DNA of 64,000 bases from positions 70,945,501-71,009,500 of the forward strand of contig NC_069362.1 of the NCBI RefSeq assembly GCF_021730395.1, given 5' to 3'. The DNA comes from Mercenaria mercenaria (lineage: Eukaryota > Mollusca > Bivalvia > Venerida > Veneridae). The notes beneath the pieces were generated by a model that made no database searches, was not told the DNA's origin, and saw nothing but the letters and a program-made list of their open reading frames with translations. The position numbers were made by a program, and so were the translations under genes. This document shows positions 61,503 through 64,000 of the stretch, piece by piece; the stretch's first letter is position 1; each line of letters opens with the position of its first letter.

Positions 61503-64000
61503 CTGAAACAAAAATTTAATAATTTCAATTATTCTCGTGTAGACTTTTCATCAAACTGTTTTTTACTGTATTCTTCACTGCCTATTGAAAATTTTTAAAG
61601 TCAAATAGCCTATACACATGCTTATTTACATTGAGTTTCAGGTATAAACCAAAGAGCTCTCCTTAAGACTGTTCTGTAACCAGTTTCGAAAAGGAGTCTA
61701 AAATTGAAATATTTTACCAAAGTAACATGTTTCATGTAAAGCTTCAAAGATGTATTGAAATCAACCCTTTAGAACTTTGTACTTTGAAAAAAAAAATTGT
61801 GTTGTTAGATCACTCTCTACGTGCCTTGAGATGGAAAAAAGTCGACATTACCCATGTTAAAATCTTTTAAAGACATAATGGTTTTTTAGGATCGACAATT
61901 AATAGAGAAGGACCTCATTTATCGCACTGAATTTATCGCAGACCAGAAATCGTTATAAAAAGCCTGAATTATTTACTCTGTTTTCACACATGAATGATTT
62001 CAAAATTAAACATTAGAAATTATAAGTAACAGGTTTATGTTAATTCTGATATCAAAAATATTGCTTCACAGATTCACAATAACTTTTGGCTGAAGGTCAA
62101 AAAGTGTTGTGTTTTTAAGGCCGTTCAGTATTTTATAATTAAAATCCTATAAAGATAATAAACTTACATGTGAACGAATATCAAGGAAAACTATTCCAGT
62201 TTTGTTTACAGCAAGGATACACTCTCCATACATCGGCTGTGTTAACACTTTCTGTAAATGAAAACAAGTTACACTCAATAAATCAAAGTATGACAAGGAA
62301 TAGCAACCAAATAACAACAATAAAAACTCATAACAGCAGGCATAGTCAAATGCCCTGATTTCAAGTCCAAAATAAAATCTTGATAAAAATTTTGACTGTA
62401 CTGTTTTGTTTTTTTTATTACCTATTGATAGGGCTGTTAAAAGTATCTTTTAACATAACTTTTTGACATTTTAGTCAGTAATTTACAATCAAAGTAAAAA
62501 AATTTTTTCCAAAGATATCAAAGACATTGTACTGCACTAACCTTCACTCTGAAGAAAGTAGATCCAAACAAAGGCCATTGTGAAAGCACCTCTGTAAAAT
62601 ACACAAAAATAGTATATAAAAGTCAATCTCACAAGAATGATCTAAAATTTGACATTGGGAAAGTTCTTTATGTCTTCAAAAAATTTCTTGTTTTTAAAAT
62701 CATTAATGAGCCGTGCCATGGGAAAACCAACATAGTGGGTATGCGACCAGCATGGATCCTGACCAGCCTGCGCATCTGCACAGTCTGGTCAGGATCCATG
62801 CTGTTCGCTAACAGTTTCTCCGATTCCAATAGGCTTTAAAAGCGAACAGCATAGAGCCTGACCAGACTGCGCGGATGCTGGTTTTCTCATGGCACGGCTC
62901 ATTTTAATCTTACAGCAGCATTTGAAATATTGTTTGAAGTTGAGCTTTTCTAACTAAATTGAAATCAACTATCATGTAGGTGACTTCTAATCTGGAAAAA
63001 TTTATATCATATGAAGATAAAAGTGAAAGCTGAGTTTTACGTACCAACAAATTTGGCCATACACTCAGGTGGTGTATGTTTAATGACTGTTTTCATCTCT
63101 TCATGTACACGATTTAACCATTGCTGACTCTTGTAGCTTGGCAATACACGAACAATCTCAGGTAACAAGTGCTCAAGGTCACGTCTGGAAAAAAGCAATT
63201 TCAATAAATTTGTAACTTCAGAGTATTTGAGCATGCTGTTGCAGTTTCATTTGGAACAATTTCAATAAATTTTACTTGTATACATAAATTTATACTTCAT
63301 GCACCGCATTTAAAAATAAACTGAATGAAGGCCAAAACAAACTAGTAACTCCTATTTTTGTCACACATAGTGCAAAATATACTTACTCGAAAGAGCCCCC
63401 AAAAATGAGGGCACAAAAGTTGAATTTAATCATTCAGCATATTACTTGCATCTCCAAAGTTTAATATAATTTTCTAATAAAAAATAACAAACACATGATT
63501 TAATACTTATCATGCTAGACACGACTGATCCTGCCTTTAGTAAGGGTTAAACAATGACAATATAAAATGTACACACTCTATATAAAATCTAAGACAAAAG
63601 TATAACTTACAGTGTCGGCATATTGACATGATCCGAGGCCCTGTGTAACAATGCTGCCATGAACTGGATGTCCATCTGTCAAACACAAAGTATAAAGATT
63701 ATCTTCTATCTATGACTGACTGGTTCTGTTTGTGTAAGGAACAGATTTATACTATGTTTGTACCATTTAAACTTGCTACTACAGCTGGTACCTTGATTTT
63801 CATGTGAAGTCACAGAAATGTAACACAATGCCAGCATAAATGAGCTGTGCCATGAGAAAACCAACATAGTGGGTTTGTGACCAGCATGGATCCAGACCAG
63901 CCTGCGCATCCGCGCAGTCTGGTCAGGATCCATGCTGTTCGCTTTCAAAGCCTATTGCAATTAGAGAAACCGTTAGGGAACAGCATGGATCCAGACCAGA
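61248..64000 (-). CDS. Unconventional myosin, C-terminal FERM tail (class XV-like), partial
   Basis: Five exons on the minus strand join in phase and encode the C-terminal part of a MyTH4-FERM myosin tail; motor, IQ and MyTH4 parts would lie beyond 64000. Exons at 63611 and 63045 give the end of the FERM F2 lobe (MAALLHRASDHV, LPEIVRVLP, HTPPECMAKF). The later exons give the PH-like F3 lobe: WPLFGSTFFRVK, GECILAVNKTGIVFLD, YLDMKLGNLMVQKI and DISNLIGQYMQVI. The WPLFGSxFF motif is shared by myosin VII, X and XV tails. I favour class XV from the spacing, but the motor is needed to decide. These tails bind cargo and act in actin protrusions. A basic tail (NRHRKRPSERG) follows F3. Confidence 0.75.
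62168..62251 (-). CDS. Myosin tail exon (F3 lobe)
   Basis: 28 codons: KVLTQPMYGECILAVNKTG then IVFLDIRSH. Acceptor TTTACAG, donor CAT|GTAAGT, phase 0 at both ends. Confidence 0.85.
62542..62591 (-). CDS. Myosin tail exon (F2-F3 junction)
   Basis: 50 bp encoding VLSQWPLFGSTFFRVK; the first codon is split with the previous exon (G|AG). Confidence 0.85.
62706..62902. mobile_element. Palindromic MITE, copy 3 (right arm shortened)
   Basis: Same element as at 1743. About 43 bp of the right arm are missing between GCGCGGATG and CTGGTTTTCTCATGG, so the fold-back is incomplete. Lies in a myosin intron. Confidence 0.85.
63045..63184 (-). CDS. Myosin tail exon (F2 lobe)
   Basis: Encodes RDLEHLLPEIVRVLPSYKSQ then WLNRVHEEMKTVIKHTPPE and CMAKFV. 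Acceptor TTTTTTCCAG, donor GTTG|GTACGT. Confidence 0.85.
63611..63675 (-). CDS. Myosin tail exon (F2 lobe), most 5' seen
   Basis: Encodes MDIQFMAALLHRASDHVNMP then T and part of L. Acceptor TTTGACAG, donor CACT|GTAAGT. Earlier exons lie outside the window. Confidence 0.82.
63840..64000. mobile_element. Palindromic MITE, copy 4 (cut by window end)
   Basis: Left arm ATGAGCTGTGCCATGAG, the loop and the start of the right arm of the same element as at 1743. Confidence 0.85.

Overview
The window looks like nuclear DNA of a marine bivalve mollusc, probably a venerid-type clam. This is inferred from AT-rich sequence, short exons in long introns, a tRNA-derived SINE with a conserved core, a family of near-perfect palindromic MITEs, and many intronic elements built from central 100-165 bp tandem units. 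No prokaryotic, viral or CRISPR features were seen.

Layout, left to right. Positions 198-427 hold the terminal coding exon of an unidentified plus-strand membrane protein, followed by its 3'UTR. Positions 5791-44842 hold a complete minus-strand NVL gene (nuclear VCP-like AAA+ ATPase, ribosome biogenesis): 24 coding exons that join in phase to 1,414 codons plus stop. It is far longer than vertebrate NVL because of a 233-residue lysine-rich N-terminal extension and a 244-residue linker exon between D1 and D2. Positions 48863-53221 hold two coding-like plus-strand fragments. One of them is a two-exon unit whose second exon is split by two adjacent MULE-like DNA transposons. Positions 54158-58240 are a 4.1-kb minisatellite of 33-bp units. 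Positions 61248-64000 hold the last five exons of a minus-strand unconventional myosin with a FERM tail; the gene continues past the window.

Most of the NVL intron space is repeats. At least sixteen elements share one plan: a constant CAAGAG start, a 5' hairpin whose stem differs from family to family, a subterminal motif complementary to the 3' end, a core of tandem units, a GGAC-type tract, and a 3' hairpin ending in CTAA or ATAA. All lie in the plus orientation, antisense to NVL. Two insertions inside tandem-repeat copies show their own empty sites and allow at most a 2-bp duplication, which fits Helitron/Helentron-like, pearl-type non-autonomous elements. Two of them sit within 11 nt of NVL 3' splice sites and supply pyrimidine tract. 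Also present are a hAT element (8-bp TSD), a second hAT-like element, a pogo/Tigger-like element, palindromic MITEs, two SINEs, a LINE reverse-transcriptase fragment and several intronic minisatellites.
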